A stretch of DNA of 64,000 nt. Source: Colius striatus (lineage: Eukaryota; Chordata; Aves; Coliiformes; Coliidae). The stretch is taken from the NCBI RefSeq assembly GCF_028858725.1, contig NC_084759.1:95438362-95502361 (forward strand), read 5' to 3'. Positions 12,216 to 51,580 of the stretch are shown in pieces. Numbering within the stretch: the stretch's first letter is position 1; each line of letters opens with the position of its first letter. The position numbers and the translations under genes were made by a program. A model generated the notes under the pieces. It was not told where the DNA came from, made no database searches, and saw nothing but the letters and a program-made list of their open reading frames with translations.

Positions 12216-13646
12216 TTGATTTGTCACCAAGGAGAAAGCTCAAGCAAATATAGAGGAAAATGACCTGGTCAAAATTCATTTGCTTGTAGAAGGCAAAGAA
12301 TAAAAAGCTAAGGCTTCATCCTAGCGATTGTTTTACAAACAGAAGGGCCTCTCCTGCAGGCAAACTGCCCACCGAGGCTCAAAGCCCAGCCTGTCTCCGG
12401 GAGAGTGCAAAAGATGCAGGCGGTATCCAGCTCTGGCAGAGGCTCAGCCCGCACAAGTTCCATGCCATAGCCATGACAAACGAAACATTTTACAAGTCAA
12501 AAGAAATTGGATGTAAATTAGCTCACGCGTTAGAAGAAGTAAGGTTACTAGGGTTGAAATCACTACTGCTACAGTTAACAAATAGAACATTACTGATAAA
12601 AACAGTTTGATCGCCACCAGAGAGGCCAAAAACAGAAGACTCGGGCAGTCTGAATCCAATATCTTATTCCATCATGGACAGCACGGATATGTTGCTAAGG
12701 CTGACGACAAAAGGGATTTAAGCACCTATCTGTGTTTCTACAGATGCATAAAAGGACATTTTGTCATGAACTGGATTTGCAACAGCTTTGCTTCAATTAC
12801 CACTGTGTAAAAAGAAGAAACAGATTAGCAAAAGTATTACCTCACCCAATCTGAGAGGGATGCCAGGAACACAATTAGAGAAAGAGTTGTTTGATACCAC
12901 GGTGATCGCCTGGAGACCTATCAGAGCATAAGAACTAGCACCCTCATCTCTTCTAACATTTGTCAAGTTTGGAACATTCAGTCACGCGTGCTAGGCAATT
13001 CAACTAATACGCAAGAGCAAGTTACTATGCTGTTACAGCTGGCCAAAAGCAATGTGTTTGTCATAAAAATCAACTACATATACCAAACAGTTGGTAATCT
13101 TGACATGTTAGGCTTCTTCTGTTTCTCCCAGATCATGAAAAATACAAGTTCCCTGCTCCTGTCGTTGAAATGCAAGAGACAAATACAGATTTCTGTACAT
13201 AAATGGCAGAGCTTACAGGAGGGAACTGAATTTTTCTCTCTTCCCTAATTACACATTAGGAAAAAAAAAGGAAGAAAATCCGTTTTCAGCTGGAGCTGAC
13301 TCGTGCTCTCAATACAGCCCGATACAGACAAGAATGAGACATACAGTATGTCTCTTACCAGTACAGTACATGTAATACCAAGACAAGAACATGTGTTTTT
13401 TCACCACATCTAATGACTATTGGTGGTCCTTCCTCTGGAAATACCAGCTCTGACTACTTTTCTAGATGTTCAAGTGGCTTCTTAGCTAGCTTTCTTCCTC
13501 TAATTTCTTACTTGCATGCAGGTCGTCTGGCAGATAAAAAACCAGCCACCACAGAAAAGGGGGTTTTTAACAGCAGCAACTCTCTGGACCAAGTCAATCA
13601 TTCAATCGACAAAGAAAAAATATTTTCCTGCTACCACAAGTTAAGA

Positions 13647-14160
13647 TTTCATAGAATGGTAGGGTTGGAAGGGACCTTTAGAGATCATCTAGTCCAACCC
13701 CCCTGCAGAAGCAGGTTCACCTAGATCAGGTCACATAGGAACATGTCCAGGCAGGTCTTGAAGACCTCCAGAGGAGACTCCACACCCTCCCTGGGCAGCC
13801 TGTGCCAGGGCTCCCTCACCACCTGAACAGAAGAATAGTTTTTTCTTATGTTTAAGTGGAACTTTTTGTGTTCCAGCTTCATCCCATTACCCCTTGTCCT
13901 GTTACTAGATACAACAGAAAAAAGGGATGCCCCAACCTCCTGACACCCACCATTTAGATATTTGTAAATATTAATGAGATTCCCCCTCAGTCTCCTCTTC
14001 TCCAGACTGAACAGCCCCAGTTTCCGCAGCTTTTCCTCAAAAGGAAGATGGTCTAGTCATCAGATCATCTTGATGGCCCCGTGCTGGACTCTCTCCATAA
14101 GTTCTCCGTCCCTCTTGAGCTGGAGAGCCCAGAACTGGACACAGGACTCCAGATGATTTG
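13647..14160 (-). mobile_element. CR1 3' fragment
   Basis: About 0.5 kb of inverted CR1, from catagaatggtagggttgga to gagcccagaactggacacag, in the convergent gap. Confidence 0.9.
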
Positions 14161-15068
14161 GATGTCTTGTTCCACTGATGGAGGAAGAAAAATGCCTGGA
14201 ATCTGATGTTTTTTAGTCCCTCTAATAAAATCTTCATCCCTCAAGATCCAAATGTTTTAAAGGTAAATTCTGTGAATGCCTATGCATCTCCCTTTCAAGA
14301 AACAGGGAAAGCATCTAGATGTATGTTCAGTATGCACTATTATATCATATTGGCAATGTGTGAAGGGGAGTTTGTTCCATTTTGGTTTGCTTTCTAAGGG
14401 TCTCGTGCCTTTCTGGCCTTTGGATCTTATGCTTGGCAGTTTACTAGGCTCTGCCTCCCACATTGGTGCATGTTTACATACTCTCTTCTCTGTATCTCAA
14501 GGCTCTCCCACAGTGGTGGGGCTCACAAGGATGAGATCCTTGTAGGCTCCCACCACCTCCCACAGAATTATGCATTCACCCTTAAAGCTTGTTCACCCTG
14601 AAATCCACACTGTGCCAGGGTGGGCTTCACTTGTGGTCTGTCCTGACATGTCTGGCCTCTTCCATTCAACAGGAAGTGGTCACTCTCTTGCAGCAGCATG
14701 GTTCCTGTTTGCAGTTGGTTTGTGAAGCTCTTGGTGCTCTGTAATGTGATGCAGCAAAAATACAGCCCCTGTAAGAATTAATTTCCCTCCTAAACACTAG
14801 ACCATTTTTACAGCCAAAGTCCCCTCTTTGTAGCACAGGATCTCCTTTACAGATCAAAAACAGAGCAAAGAAATTTTATCTCTGAAATGGTGGCTTGGGC
14901 TTCCACCACCAATTTTGCAAAAGGAGCATAACTGAAAGTGCAAGCTCAGGGAAGAGGATCACAGCTCAGAATGGAAAGCTGTGACTGTTATGCCTGCAAA
15001 GAGAAGCACATTGAGGGAAAGCAGGAGGAGGGGAAGATGAGCAGAGAGCAAGCCACTCATCAACCTGG

Positions 15069-42549
<27,481 letters not shown>

Positions 42550-42595
42550 CCTCACACTCCCACCCCGCCGCCATCTCGGGCACCGGCCGCGGCTC

Positions 42596-42607
42596 CGCGC
42601 ATGCGCC
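42596..42607. promoter_or_regulatory. NRF1-like site CGCGCATGCGCC
   Basis: It matches the YGCGCAYGCGCR type palindrome of NRF1 apart from the last base, and lies inside the CpG island. Binding is inferred from the motif only. Confidence 0.5.
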
Positions 42608-42681
42608 GGCCCCGCCGCCGCCACGGCCGCCTGCGCGTGCCCGCGCGCTGACGCCGGGCGCCTGCCGCAGCCGCAGCCCGC

Positions 42682-42711
42682 GCGCCGCCTGGTGACGCGC
42701 CGCCTGGTGAC
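42682..42711. repeat. two tandem copies of a 15-bp GC-rich unit with TGACG
   Basis: GCGCCGCCTGGTGAC occurs twice head to tail and is followed by GCG, so each copy forms a TGACGCG half-site like a CRE/ATF element. It lies in the shared promoter island. Confidence 0.75.
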
Positions 42712-43330
42712 GCGGCGCCGTGCCGGCGGCTGGCGGTAGAGCGTGCGGCTGCGGCAGGCCTCGGGCTCCCTCCGCCGGTGAGCGGCGCGCCGGGGCGGGC
42801 CTTGGGACGGGGTGCCTGTCCTTGAGCGAAGGGTAAAAGCAGTCGCCCCTCCTCTTCCTTCTTCTCCGTTATTGGCGTTCTGCCTCCCTTGGGCATGCGT
42901 CGCTGTGCGGGAGGGGGAAGGGCGGGCGGCGGCGGGAACCAGGTGAGGCGAGGGCAGCGGGGCTCTGGCCGATAAAGTGCGTGACGCCCTGTGGGGAGTC
43001 TCCCTTGTCCTCCAGAGCAGTTTGGGGAGGGAGGGGTGCCGAGCGGCCGGCTTCTCGGCTGCCGGTAACTGCTTTCCTCTGCCTTCCCGTGGCACGTCGC
43101 CTCAGGGTACTCGCCCGTTCCCGCGGTGAGAGCCCGTCGTTGTCCCCGCAGCCGCTGGCGCGCCTTTCACCCCAGCTGCTCCTTGTCCCCCACCCCCCTC
43201 CGCCCCTTACCAAGTCCCACCGCGGAGAGCTGCATTGGAGCAGCTGGGAATAGACACCACACACACCCCCATTTTCCCCCCAGCCGGCAGCCTTCCGTGT
43301 CGTGGGGTGCACCCTATATAGAGTTCGGTA

Positions 43331-44708
43331 AGGTTTTTTTAAAGCACAAATATTAAAAGCAAGTGTACCGAACGAGGAAGTCTGTTTATGATCAGTGTGT
43401 TGAGTTTCCAAAGTGTGTTCGTTGAGCTTTCCATTTAAGTAGTAGTTAACGTGGATTTGTGTGACCATATGGAACTAAGTTATAATTTCCGCTAAGCACC
43501 TAGAAGGAAAGAAACCAGTAGTCTGTATCATAAATGAAAAAACCAAACCCCACAACCATGTTAATAATAAGGCATATTATAATAACTACAAGGCTGGATC
43601 AAAATCAGATTAAAACATTCAGGATTGATCCAGTGTTTCATCCAGTTCAAAGTACATCTCCTTTCCTTTCTCTTTTCAGATGGCATGGTGCAGAAGGGCA
43701 GCATGTTACATGCAGAACATATAAACACATAAATATAAACATATATAACCTTCATTTAACCTAGTTTCTTGTTCAGAAAGGAAATCAGTGATGGATGTGT
43801 TGCAGTCAGTGATTAATCTGTGAAAGGAGACTCTAGCATCATGTACACAGCATTTGCCCTAGGATTTTCATTAATAAAAAGAAGTTAGCTGATGTGTAAA
43901 TGGTGTGTGCAGTTTGTATTGTATTTTCCTACTTTTGATTTTATGCAAAGACTTAATGCTGTCATTTGCCAAAGGTGTTCCTTTTTCTGTTCCCCAAAAT
44001 ATTTCAGAAGTGCTGGTGTTTCTGACAGAATGATACTATCTGCTATTGATCTGTTCTGCATTCCAGATTGATAACCTTACCTGGCACACAGGAAGGAGAC
44101 TGGCCACAGGGATGTGAGAGCCCTCCAGGGACAGAAGAGTTAATCTACATGAACCTATAATCTGAATGCTACTTCAGTTGTGAAATACCAAAAGGGTACT
44201 GTAACGAAATCTTTCAAGAATGTACCAGGTAGTAGACCTTGAGGCACTGATGTATTTGAATAAGCAACTCAGCTGATGGCAGAATGAAGGTGAAAGGAAG
44301 AGATTTGTTTCAGCAGAGTTAGCTCTCAGCAGAAAGCGTATTTCCAGTTGACATTGCACTGAGTTTGCAGAAAGGCAATAAAGCTCCAGCTTGTTTGGAA
44401 TACTGCAGTGCAAAACAAACCTCTGCTACTGTTGCAATACTAGGACAAAACTGGTATAATTCATTAATAATAATTATTATTTGTGAATTGATTTTAATTT
44501 ATGTTGTACTGCTACAATAGTAGTTAATAAGAAATGCAGGTTTCAATATTAATCTGTAAAAGAAAAGAACATGGCATACTGCTCTGAAATTTTGTAGGGA
44601 TCTCTTTAAATAACAGGAGATAAATCCTGAAAGTTCTTTTAAAAAGTGCATTGAACAAGGTTTTTACAAAAATGTGTTTATAAGTCATTTTTTATAACGT
44701 AGCTGCAG
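43331..44708 (+). other. DNAJC28: probable DNAJC28 5' UTR intron
   Basis: AT-rich non-coding sequence between the CpG island and the coding exon. It is bounded by the candidate donor at 42943 or 43327 and an acceptor at 44708. No ORF in it resembles a known protein. Confidence 0.5.
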
Positions 44709-44736
44709 CCAAAGGATTATCGAGTGGTCTCACGTC

Positions 44737-45855
44737 ATGCTGACTCACAACATGGGGCATCATTTAATGGCATGTCAAGCAACGATTCCAAGAAGCTTGA
44801 GGCCGTTTCCCTACATTTGTGGCAACAGGATGTTGTCAGGTTACAAACCTAAAAGCAACATCAAGGACTCTTACAAAATTCTCGAGCTTGAGGAAGGATG
44901 TTCCCTTGATGACATCAGAAACTCCTATCGAAGTCTTGCCAAAAAGTACCATCCAGATAGTGGTTCTGCCACAGCCGATTCCGAAGCATTTATGAAAGTG
45001 GAAGAAGCCTACAGGGTCGTGCTCAGCCATGCGGCAGCCAAAAAGAAGTCAAACCAGGGTGGAGAAGAGGAAGAAGATCAATTCAAATCCAAAGCACCAC
45101 AGCATAGGCACTACTTGAGTTTTGAAGGCGTGGGTTTTGGAACACCAAGCCAGAGAGAAAAGCAGTACATGCAGTTTCGAGTGGACCGTGCTACGGAGCA
45201 AGTGCTGGAGTACCGGAAGCAGAGGCTTGAAAGCCAGTATGCTGTGACTGACCTAATGAAAGCCAAAGATGTGAGGGAGAGCAAAAAGGTGAAGATAACT
45301 CAGGCGGTTGAACGGTTGGTTGAGGACCTCATCCAGGAATCGATGGCGAAGGGAGACTTTGACAACCTCAGTGGCAAAGGAAAACCTTTGCAGAAATTTT
45401 CAGACTGTCCACATATAGACCCCATGACTCACAACCTGAACAGGATTCTGATAGACAATGGCTACCAGCCAGAGTGGATCCTCCTGCAGAAGGAAATACG
45501 GGAAACTATCGAGCGGTTAAGGAAGAGCATAGTGGCATCTAGAAGTAAGCTTGGAGGGCCAATGACACCATATAGGCAAAAGCAATGGAACCGTATTTGT
45601 GAGCAATTTATAGAAGATATCAGGAAATTAAACAAAAGAATTGACAACTTCAATCTGGTTGTTCCTATTCTGAGCAGGCAAATGGTGCACTTCAGTGCAG
45701 AGAAAGAAATTGTACGAGCAGAAAAGACGTACGAAGCTTTGATGGAAAAGAGAGAGGCTTCTGATTCGGACACAAAGGGAAATGAAGAGGAAAATGTTAA
45801 AAGGCTTGGGTGGAAGTCATCTCTACTTAAGTGGTTCAACCCTACATTGAAATAA
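44737..45855 (+). CDS. DNAJC28: DNAJC28, DnaJ homologue with DUF1992 (single coding exon)
   Basis: A 372-residue intact ORF. The J domain spans about residues 44-105 with the Hsp70-stimulating HPD at 72-74 (KKYHPDSG). The conserved DUF1992 (DnaJ homologue C28 domain) spans about 187-255: [20 protein letters not shown], then GKGKPL and [15 protein letters not shown]. The first 40 residues lack acidic residues and carry Arg and Lys, as in a mitochondrial presequence; location is an inference. The mammalian protein is about 388 residues. The start is the first in-frame ATG after a likely acceptor (gctgcag at 44702-44708). The Met at residue 6 has a better Kozak context and is an alternative. The family's exact role is unsettled; it is presumed an Hsp70 co-chaperone. 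Confidence 0.96.
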   Translation: MLTHNMGHHLMACQATIPRSLRPFPYICGNRMLSGYKPKSNIKDSYKILELEEGCSLDDIRNSYRSLAKKYHPDSGSATADSEAFMKVEEAYRVVLSHAAAKKKSNQGGEEEEDQFKSKAPQHRHYLSFEGVGFGTPSQREKQYMQFRVDRATEQVLEYRKQRLESQYAVTDLMKAKDVRESKKVKITQAVERLVEDLIQESMAKGDFDNLSGKGKPLQKFSDCPHIDPMTHNLNRILIDNGYQPEWILLQKEIRETIERLRKSIVASRSKLGGPMTPYRQKQWNRICEQFIEDIRKLNKRIDNFNLVVPILSRQMVHFSAEKEIVRAEKTYEALMEKREASDSDTKGNEEENVKRLGWKSSLLKWFNPTLK

Positions 45856-46045
45856 GATAATAATAATTCATCTGTCCAAACTTTGAATGCACTTTATTAA
45901 TAGAAACTTACAAACACTAGAGAAATTTCAGGTACACTGAAAATGTAAAATCCAGCTGTCCACTGTTAGACTGGTTAAAAGGAATTGGGTTGTTTGATGT
46001 GCACTAGCAGGTGTCTGCTTTATCTGTGAATATTGTTAAGGAAAA

Positions 46046-46051
46046 AATAAA
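46046..46051 (+). terminator. poly(A) signal AATAAA for DNAJC28
   Basis: A canonical hexamer lies about 190 bp after the DNAJC28 stop, giving a short 3' UTR. Confidence 0.7.
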
Positions 46052-49000
46052 TTCAATTAACCTCTTGCAGCTCATTTTGCTTAAATCAAAATTCATACTT
46101 AACGCTTCAACATATAGTTTTGCAGCCTGTTATCTCTTCAAAAGGTGAAGCATAACAAAAACACATTAAGGAGAAAGTGGAAGTGAAAAGTCTTGCTGTG
46201 CCCTGTTAGCTCGACCTTTATCCTTTCTTATTTAAATTACTACAGCTCATAAATTGTTGACAGGTTTCATGCATTTTTTTAAAGCACATTCATCTCTTCA
46301 AGGTTAAATTAAATGGGAATGAAGGAAGGGTTCTGGATGACTGGATTTGGACTGTACATTCTGCAGAAGTCCCGTTTTTGGATCTGGCTTTTAACACAGA
46401 AGAAGGTAGGCAAGTAAGGAAGACTGCCCAAAACTACCCTAGTCACAGGGCTTTTTGGAGGTAAGAGGAGAAGGGAATATTAATTTTTAAAAGTAAATGC
46501 ACCATTTCAGTATTTTAGAATATTGGCATCAAAGAATTTACTGTGAAATTCTGTTGTACTATTAAAGTTTGTGAGCAGTGGCTTGGAGGGTGTGGAAATC
46601 TCCATGGTGATTGATTTATCTTTACTAACCTCTCGGCTCTCCACGCAATCTGATTTTCCTGGAGGACTTTGAAGAGGTACCACTGGATATATCAGTATCT
46701 GTGTGAGCCCCCTGCCTCACTCGTGCCTCTGTGGCTCATATCACTGGTGTCAGGAGTTGTGCTGTGCCCTGCTTGTCGACAGGTAGGTGTCCCCTAGGCT
46801 CTGGTATGCCCCAGAGGGGGATTTCCACCCCCAGAGTTTCAGAAATGAAAGCTAGGTGACAATCCCAACTGTCCTTCAGCAGATGTCCCAGCACCAGCAG
46901 AGTCTGGGTGACTACATTGGCTTTTGGGCAACAAACATTGCATGTGCTTCTTTCTGGTCTTTGTGCTGTTGCTCATCTAGATGAGGTCTTAACATGCAGA
47001 CAGGACATTATATTTAGTGGTAAACCAGATTAATTGAAGTAGTATTTGTCAAAGTATATTTTATAATCTAGTAATAGAGTTGAATATAATTTATTGTTAG
47101 ACACTGCAGGGCTTTCAAGCCTTTGTGTTACAGCAAATAAGTAATAATGACAAGATGTTTGTCACGTTTTAGAAAACAGGGCTGATCTCAGCTTCCTTTA
47201 ACATACCTTTCTGTAGGAATGAAGCTGGCAAAAGCACAAGCATCACATGCAGACTGATTTGTTGCCCCTGGGGTCACCCTGCTGGATTGCTTGTGTTGTG
47301 CCATGCCCTGGTGTTAGCTGGAAGGATTCCATCATGGCTCTTAGTTCCTTTCTGCTAAGATTGAGGGTATGCTAGTGGCACATGGTTCAGTTGGGACGGA
47401 CAGTAATTAATGTGCTCTCTTCAGTAGCTCTGCAAGTTTGCAAAGATGGTGAGGAACAATAGGTGTCTTGCAGGTATAGGAGTTAAGTCAAATGTAGTGG
47501 TGAAGTGGAAACAAAACAGGCATTGGTCTCAATCTGCCATGTAAGTATCTCCCATCTAAATACTCAGAAACAAAAAACAGGTTTCATGGCAGTCCCTTGT
47601 TTCTGAGGACTCATTAACTCAGTTTGGATTGCTGTCCTGTCTGCTGTGGCATTGGTAAGATTCACTGAGATTGTGGTGTGACACCTGATGGTATCAAAAG
47701 GCTTTAACCTCATAAGCTCCTCACTCTTTTTAGCAGCTGTGTATATGAATGTCTGTTTATTTCAATAGCTTATCTGTTCATTCCTGCCTTTAATGAAAAC
47801 TGTAAATGAAACATACTTTTATGCAAGTCCTTTGACATAGTCTTAAAGAGATAGGATTTTGATTCTAATTATGATCTACAGGAATCGGATTGAATTGCTG
47901 TGTAAACTAATCCAGTGACAAGATTTTAAAAGAGCTAATTGCACATGGAATTCATTGCACAAGAGTAAATAGAAACCAGATTGCAATAAATGCAGCTTTG
48001 ATGGAACCCACTTTGGCTCACAATGAAGACAAGTATCAGCAGTTTAAATATTTAAGTTACCATAATGGATGAGTCAGCATACTGAGCCAGTTTTATGTTC
48101 CTTTTAAAACTGCTTGGTTTGAAATTGACCTGCCTCTCAGCACTTTAAATCAGCCCTCCACTGTTGCCATGAAAAATTGCCAGGCACCAAAATCCACTTC
48201 TTCAACATTTGCAGCAATGGTGAAGAAAAAAAAGGTAATTTACCTTTTTATTTTCCCCAGGTGTGTGGAGGAGTATACTTTTGCAAGGTTGATCTATTTC
48301 CTTGTTGCTCTGAGCTCACAAAATCTTAAGTGCGCTATTTAGTCAGAACTTCCAGAACAAGTAATACCAAGTACTGAATATGAATTAGAAAAACCCAGGA
48401 GAGATTGGCCCTCAGAAGTAATGATTCGATCTGACACTAGACTGTTAATTTGAATTTAGTAACTCTTACCGTATTTCTGATCTCAAAAGGATTAAATCAT
48501 TGCTGATTCCAGATACAAATACATGTTGCTGATTCCCAGAACTCCCTATGTTTTGGTCTAATTACCACCCAGCTTGTGTCTTTAAAGTCTTATCTAAATG
48601 GATATCTTTATACAAAGACAAAACATTTATATTTATTATTAATTGAGGAATCCATTTTTCTCAGGGTGAGGAATCTGTTTCTTGCCCAACAATCTGATAG
48701 CTTGTTCAAGCACTATTAGTAAGCTGGATAGATGGCCAGAGGCCAGTTGGATGAGGTTCAACAAGGCCAAGTGCCGGGTCCTGCACTTGCGCCACAACCC
48801 CATGCAACACTACAGGCTTGGGGCAGAGTGGCTGGAAAGCTGTCTTATGGAAAAGGACCTGGGAGTATTAATTTACAGCTGGCTGAACATGAGCCAGCAG
48901 TGTGCCCAGGTGGCCAAGAAGGGCAACGGCATCCTGGCTTGTATCAGAAATAGTGTGGCCAGCAGGACCAAGGAGGTGATTGTTCCCTTGTACTTGGCAC

Positions 49001-50530
49001 TGGTGAGGCCACATCTCGAATACTGTGTCCAGTTCTGGGCCACTCATTATACAAGAAGGACAATGAGGTGCTGGAGTGTGTCCAGAGATGGGCAACAAAG
49101 CTGGTGAAGGGTCTGGAGAACAAGTCTGATGAGGAGTGACTGAGGGAGCTGGGGATGTTTGGCTGAGATGAGATATGATCACTCTCTACAACTACCTGAA
49201 GGGGAGCTGTAGTGAGGTGGGGGTCAGTTTCTTCTCCCCAGTAAACAGGAGCAGGGCGTGTTGTAAGAGACAACTTAGTAGTAGATCTTTATTCTTAATG
49301 GGAGAAACTGTTGCTGTGAGAGAGAAAGGGATATGCAGTGGCTCTCTTGAAGTTATTACCCCGCCAGTCACACTTGCCTGGATGTGGCAACTGCAGCTTA
49401 CCTGTTTACGTTCCCACAGTTGGGATCACTTTTAAGAAAACAGAAACATGTGTCTGCATGTCTGGGGAGTGGGAGTGGTGATGGGAAGGCCCTGGGAAAT
49501 AGAGAGGAGATGAGGGGGAACGCAAACAGGATGCAATGCTTCCAGATGAGGGTAAGAAAACGGTGGCATATGTGTTAACGGGGATAGAGGTTGTAGAGTA
49601 GGCACACATGAATTGCAGAAAAAACAATGAATTGGGTATGATCCTTTTCAGTGAACAGCAGGACAAGAGCTCATTTACACATTTTTTCCTCATTATATGA
49701 TTCTGAGGATCACGAATGAGAAACCTACTGAGTTCTTACTGATCCCTTCTGCAATGGATAACTTCTTCTCTGGGCCAGATTCAGTGAGAAGGGAGGGGCT
49801 TCTTCCAAAGAAGGCTGTGGCTTAGCTCTGGATCTGGTGTTACACGGTGAGCATGTGTAAATGAAGGGAAAGAGGAGGGGAGCTGAGAGAGGGCTTCCAG
49901 TACAACTTCTGAGTGGGCTTTCACTGGGCCACAGCTTTACCGTGTTGTAATGAGAAAGTGAGTATTCTTTTGCCATTTGGTTGTCTTCCTAGGCTTCTTT
50001 CAGATTGCTTCTTTCCTTAATTGGTGCCCTCTATTGCTCTTTGTTGTTCTTGAGCAACATCCTTGAAACGCCTTCCTCCTTTTTCCTGTTTATTCTGTTC
50101 CACTCTTAAATTTCAACTTCTCACCTTTCAGAATGACTCTGTACTTTATCTTACCAGAATGTGGATTTTCAAGGCTATAGTCACTTTCCTAACTTCGACA
50201 CTTAATTGCAGCGTTTCCCCTTGGGATGTCTGCAATTTTGACTGAAATCTTTTATAGTAGGTAAAGGTCCGTGTTTTACGAGAAAATGGGGTCTTTTTTT
50301 TTCCCCTCCCTGATGTTGGTCGGGATCTTTCCAATGTTTTATCAAGAAACAGGCCTGAAAGCCAGGAAAAAAAACTGAACCAAACAAAAAAAACCCCGAA
50401 CACCAAAAGGGAACCGAATCCTGTGCATGAGAAGCACGAAGGGAATTCATAGCGTCAACAGTTTTGGGTCGGTTGGTACGTTTCAGGTCCGTTCAAAACC
50501 ACACACATCTCTTCACACCCACCGTGAAGA
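46052..50530. other. intergenic region DNAJC28 - TMEM50B
   Basis: Non-coding AT-rich sequence with one CR1 fragment (about 48700-49262). No exon or RNA gene was recognised. Confidence 0.6.
48700..49262 (+). mobile_element. CR1 fragment with RT C-terminal remnant
   Basis: The open stretch 48682-49107 translates to CR1 ORF2 end sequence ([11 protein letters not shown], then [15 protein letters not shown] and [14 protein letters not shown]). It is cut before the usual tail. Confidence 0.85.
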
Positions 50531-50539
50531 CGCTCCTGC

Positions 50540-51580
50540 TTCCTCCCGGCCATGGCGGGCAGGGAGATACCCGGGGCGGGCAGTGCCGGGCTGGGCTCCC
50601 CACTGGCTCGACCCCAGCCCCTGCTCGCTTGCCGCCTGCGGGAAACGGGTTTGCGACGGAGCCAGAACGCAAAGGCAAGGCAACGGCCGCGCAGGCTGCT
50701 GAGAGGGGTGGCGAGCGGGTTCTGCCAAGGGCCCTCCCGCTGGTCTCAGCGGCAGCAGCCTTTCCTCCCCGCCCCCCCGGCTCAGGCAGAGCCTGTGTGG
50801 CTCCGCTGCCTGGCGTGGGGCGCCGCGTCGGCCAATCGGTGCTGCTCGCCCTCACCCAGCCTCCGGTGACGCGCAGCGCTGGCTTCCGATTGGCCGGCGG
50901 CCGCGTCGCTCGCGGGTTTCTGTGCCCCCGCTGCCCGCAGGCGGAAGAGCCGCGCCGGGGAGAGAGGTGAGTGTGGCCCTTGTGTTGCTGCCGCTGCCGC
51001 CGGGAGGGGCGGGCGGCGGGGCAGCAGGGCCGAGCCGAGCCGGCCGCCGTGGCTGAGGAAAGGAGGGGGAAGCCGTTGGCGGGAGGGCAGCGCGGGACAG
51101 CCGCGTCCGGCGGCAGAGCCCGCCTTCCCCGGCCGACGGCCCTCGCGTGCCCCGGTGCCGCGTCCCGTCGCCGCGCCTCTCACAGCCGCGAGGGAACCTC
51201 GGCTGCACCCTCCGCGCAGCGGCTTTTCTTTTTCATTGCGCTTCGAGCCTGCGACGGCTCCGTCGATCTCAACCCGGTGCCCGGGGCTCCCACACAGCCC
51301 TCGGTGCTGGCCGGGGGGCAGCGCGAAGGGGCTCTGTGCGGGTCAGGCTCGTGGCGCGGGGTGTCCGGCCGCGCTTCACTCGCCTCTCCTGCTGGAGCCG
51401 GCACCTTTGGCCGTAGCGCGGCCTCGGCCGCGGGAAGTCACGGGCCGGTCTCCGGGTGCCGACAGGCCGGGGGGCAGCGGGGCCCTTCCGTCCTCGCTGC
51501 AGGGCCTCAGCCGGGTCTGGCTCGGGCCGCCTGTGGGAAAGGAAGCGGTGGGACCGAGCAGAAAATTTGAGGTCCGTAGG
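50540..51580 (+). promoter_or_regulatory. TMEM50B: CpG island promoter and untranslated first exon region of TMEM50B
   Basis: About 1 kb of dense CpG. It has two CCAAT boxes in opposite orientation (CCAAT 50832-50836; ATTGG 50889-50893) about 55 bp apart, followed by GAG/GTGAGT at 50966/50967, the likely donor of an untranslated first exon. Orientation and distance fit TMEM50B, the next plus-strand gene. The transcription start was not determined. Confidence 0.7.

Larger units (their letters stand above)
11891..15068. other. convergent intergenic gap between GART and the GART paralogue
   Basis: The two genes face each other tail to tail. The gap holds two minus-oriented CR1 fragments and the likely 3' UTR of the paralogue. 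I saw no canonical AATAAA on the minus strand between 14270 and 15068. A weak variant, GATAAA, lies at 14875-14880. Confidence 0.6.
42550..43330. promoter_or_regulatory. CpG island, probable bidirectional promoter (GART paralogue / DNAJC28)
   Basis: A very GC- and CpG-rich block between two genes pointing away from each other. It contains an NRF1-like palindrome (42596-42607), a YY1-like GCCGCCATCT near 42568, an ATTGG (inverted CCAAT) at 42871-42875, and a duplicated 15-mer holding TGACG. A plus-strand donor CAG/GTGAGG at 42942/42943 could end a DNAJC28 5' UTR exon. A minus-strand donor TTG/GTAAGG at 43211/43210 could end a first exon of the paralogue. Confidence 0.7.

Noticed and set aside
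48682-49107. 141-codon ORF as a possible host gene
   Set aside because: It translates to the C-terminal part of CR1 reverse transcriptase and is a retrotransposon remnant.
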